From NCBI RefSeq assembly GCF_900157385.1, contig NZ_LT717700.1, positions 891,818 through 955,817 on the forward strand: 64,000 bases of DNA, given 5' to 3'. The position numbers and the translations under genes are program-made. The notes below the pieces were generated by a model. The model ran no database searches. It was not told where the DNA came from and worked only from the letters and a program-made list of their open reading frames with translations. Positions 63,326 to 64,000 of this stretch are shown piece after piece (the first letter of the stretch is position 1; every line of letters starts with the position of its first letter). Origin of the DNA: Mycobacterium terramassiliense. Its GTDB lineage: Bacteria > Actinomycetota > Actinomycetes > Mycobacteriales > Mycobacteriaceae.

Positions 63326-64000
63326 TCAGCCGAAGAAGATGTTTCGGCGGCCGGCCAGCAGGCGATACAGCGTCTGCTGGATCGTTTCGCGCACCTGATC
63401 GGTCAGCTCGAAGGTGACCATCGGGTCCTCGGCGTCGGACGCGGCGTAGTCGTTCGTGTAGATCGGCTCACCGAATGCGATGCGCCACTTCGACGGCAAC
63501 GGCACCAGGCCCGCGGGCCCGGCCAGCGGGAACAGCGGGGTGACCGGGAAGTACGGCAACCCGAACAGCCGCGCCAGCAGCTTGACGTCGGTGAGCATCG
63601 GGTAGATCTCTTCGGAGCCGACGATCGAGCACGGGACGATCGGGGCCTTGGTACGCAGCGCAGCCGTGACGAAGCCGCCGCGCCCGAACCGCTGCAACCG
63701 GTAGCGGTCCTCGAACCGCTTGCCCAGCCCCTTGTAGCCCTCCGGGAACACGGCGGTGAGCTCGCCGGCGGCCAGCAGGCGATGCGCGTCCGTCGTGCAG
63801 GCCATGGTGTGGCCCGCCTTGCGGGCGGCTTCGCCGACCACGGGCAGGTCGAACACCATGTCGGCGGCCAGCAGCCGCAGGTCGCGCTGCGCCGGATGCT
63901 CGTCGTGCACCGCCACCGACAGCATCAGCCCATCGAACGGCAGCACCCCGGCGTGGTTGGCCACCACCAACGCGGCGCCGTCGCTCGGCAGGTTCTCGAT
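63326..64000 (-). CDS. PlsC-type acyltransferase, Rv0502-like, C-terminal part
   Basis: The reading frame runs in from beyond the right edge, so the start is outside. The visible 225 residues carry the acyltransferase motifs VVANHAGVLPFDG (NHxxxxD-like), AVFPEGYKGLGKRFEDRYRL (FPEG) and APIVPCSIVGSEEIYP. Such enzymes acylate glycerol phosphates or related lipids at the membrane. It is convergent with cmaA2, eight bases away. Matches Rv0502 by position. Confidence 0.88.
   Translation of the reverse strand: MENLPSDGAALVVANHAGVLPFDGLMLSVAVHDEHPAQRDLRLLAADMVFDLPVVGEAARKAGHTMACTTDAHRLLAAGELTAVFPEGYKGLGKRFEDRYRLQRFGRGGFVTAALRTKAPIVPCSIVGSEEIYPMLTDVKLLARLFGLPYFPVTPLFPLAGPAGLVPLPSKWRIAFGEPIYTNDYAASDAEDPMVTFELTDQVRETIQQTLYRLLAGRRNIFFG

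Overview
The window is chromosomal DNA from a slow-growing Mycobacterium, most like the M. avium complex. The evidence is the high G+C content, frequent GTG and TTG starts, DUF732 and WXG100 proteins, a cyclopropane mycolate synthase, and gene order recalled from M. tuberculosis H37Rv. It reads like H37Rv Rv0563 back to Rv0502 in reverse orientation, with several accessory insertions and losses. Comparisons with H37Rv are from memory, not from a search.

Layout. 1-4315: htpX (cut by the window edge), grcC1, menJ, a salicylate-type inducible methyltransferase, a secreted DUF732 protein and menG. 4344-7350: accessory block with a DUF1214-like protein, a sulfotransferase and a MarR regulator, sharing one divergent control region. 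7360-15512: minus-strand run Rv0552-like amidohydrolase, menC, bpoC, menD, Rv0556-like, mgtA. It is interrupted between bpoC and menD by a complete 1312-bp IS30-family element. 15579-19925: fadD8, then an accessory TetR / aldo-keto reductase / deazaflavin-type reductase / lipoprotein block where H37Rv has vapBC3. 19922-26704: menB, SDR, VOC protein, pitA with a small partner, DUF3349, menE and a polytopic membrane protein. 26829-36563: two glycosyltransferase-like genes, a Pro/Thr-rich membrane protein, another membrane protein, a galE3-type epimerase, MTA phosphorylase, menA, small membrane proteins and a MinD/ParA-like ATPase. 36609-42528: one overlapping gene train hemL - phosphatase - ccsX - ccdA - resB - ccsA (haem supply plus System II cytochrome c maturation). 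42589-53872: variable stretch with small unknowns, gabP, a methyltransferase, a flavin monooxygenase, an esterase, a frameshifted acyltransferase-SGNH gene, an SGNH hydrolase, an acyltransferase and an OprA-type STAS protein. 53856-60144: hemA-hemC-hemD-hemB with small partners. 60205-64000: an orphan WXG100 pair, a serB-like HAD phosphatase, a (3R)-hydroxyacyl dehydratase-like gene, cmaA2 and a truncated PlsC-type acyltransferase.

Together the window carries most of menaquinone synthesis (menA, B, C, D, E, G, J and a polyprenyl diphosphate synthase), tetrapyrrole synthesis from glutamyl-tRNA to uroporphyrinogen III, and cytochrome c assembly: the lipid-soluble and haem parts of the respiratory chain.

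The most notable non-coding signals are these. Many genes have an extended TANNNT box 6-8 bases before the start codon, which suggests leaderless transcripts. Three divergent gene pairs have overlapping face-to-face -10 boxes. A MarR-type palindrome is built from two back-to-back -35 boxes. A double TetR operator and a KstR-like box are present. A recurrent palindromic element lies between convergent genes. The IS30 element sits at the exact centre of an imperfect palindrome. No tRNA, rRNA or CRISPR array was seen, and no gene-free stretch exceeds 300 bases.
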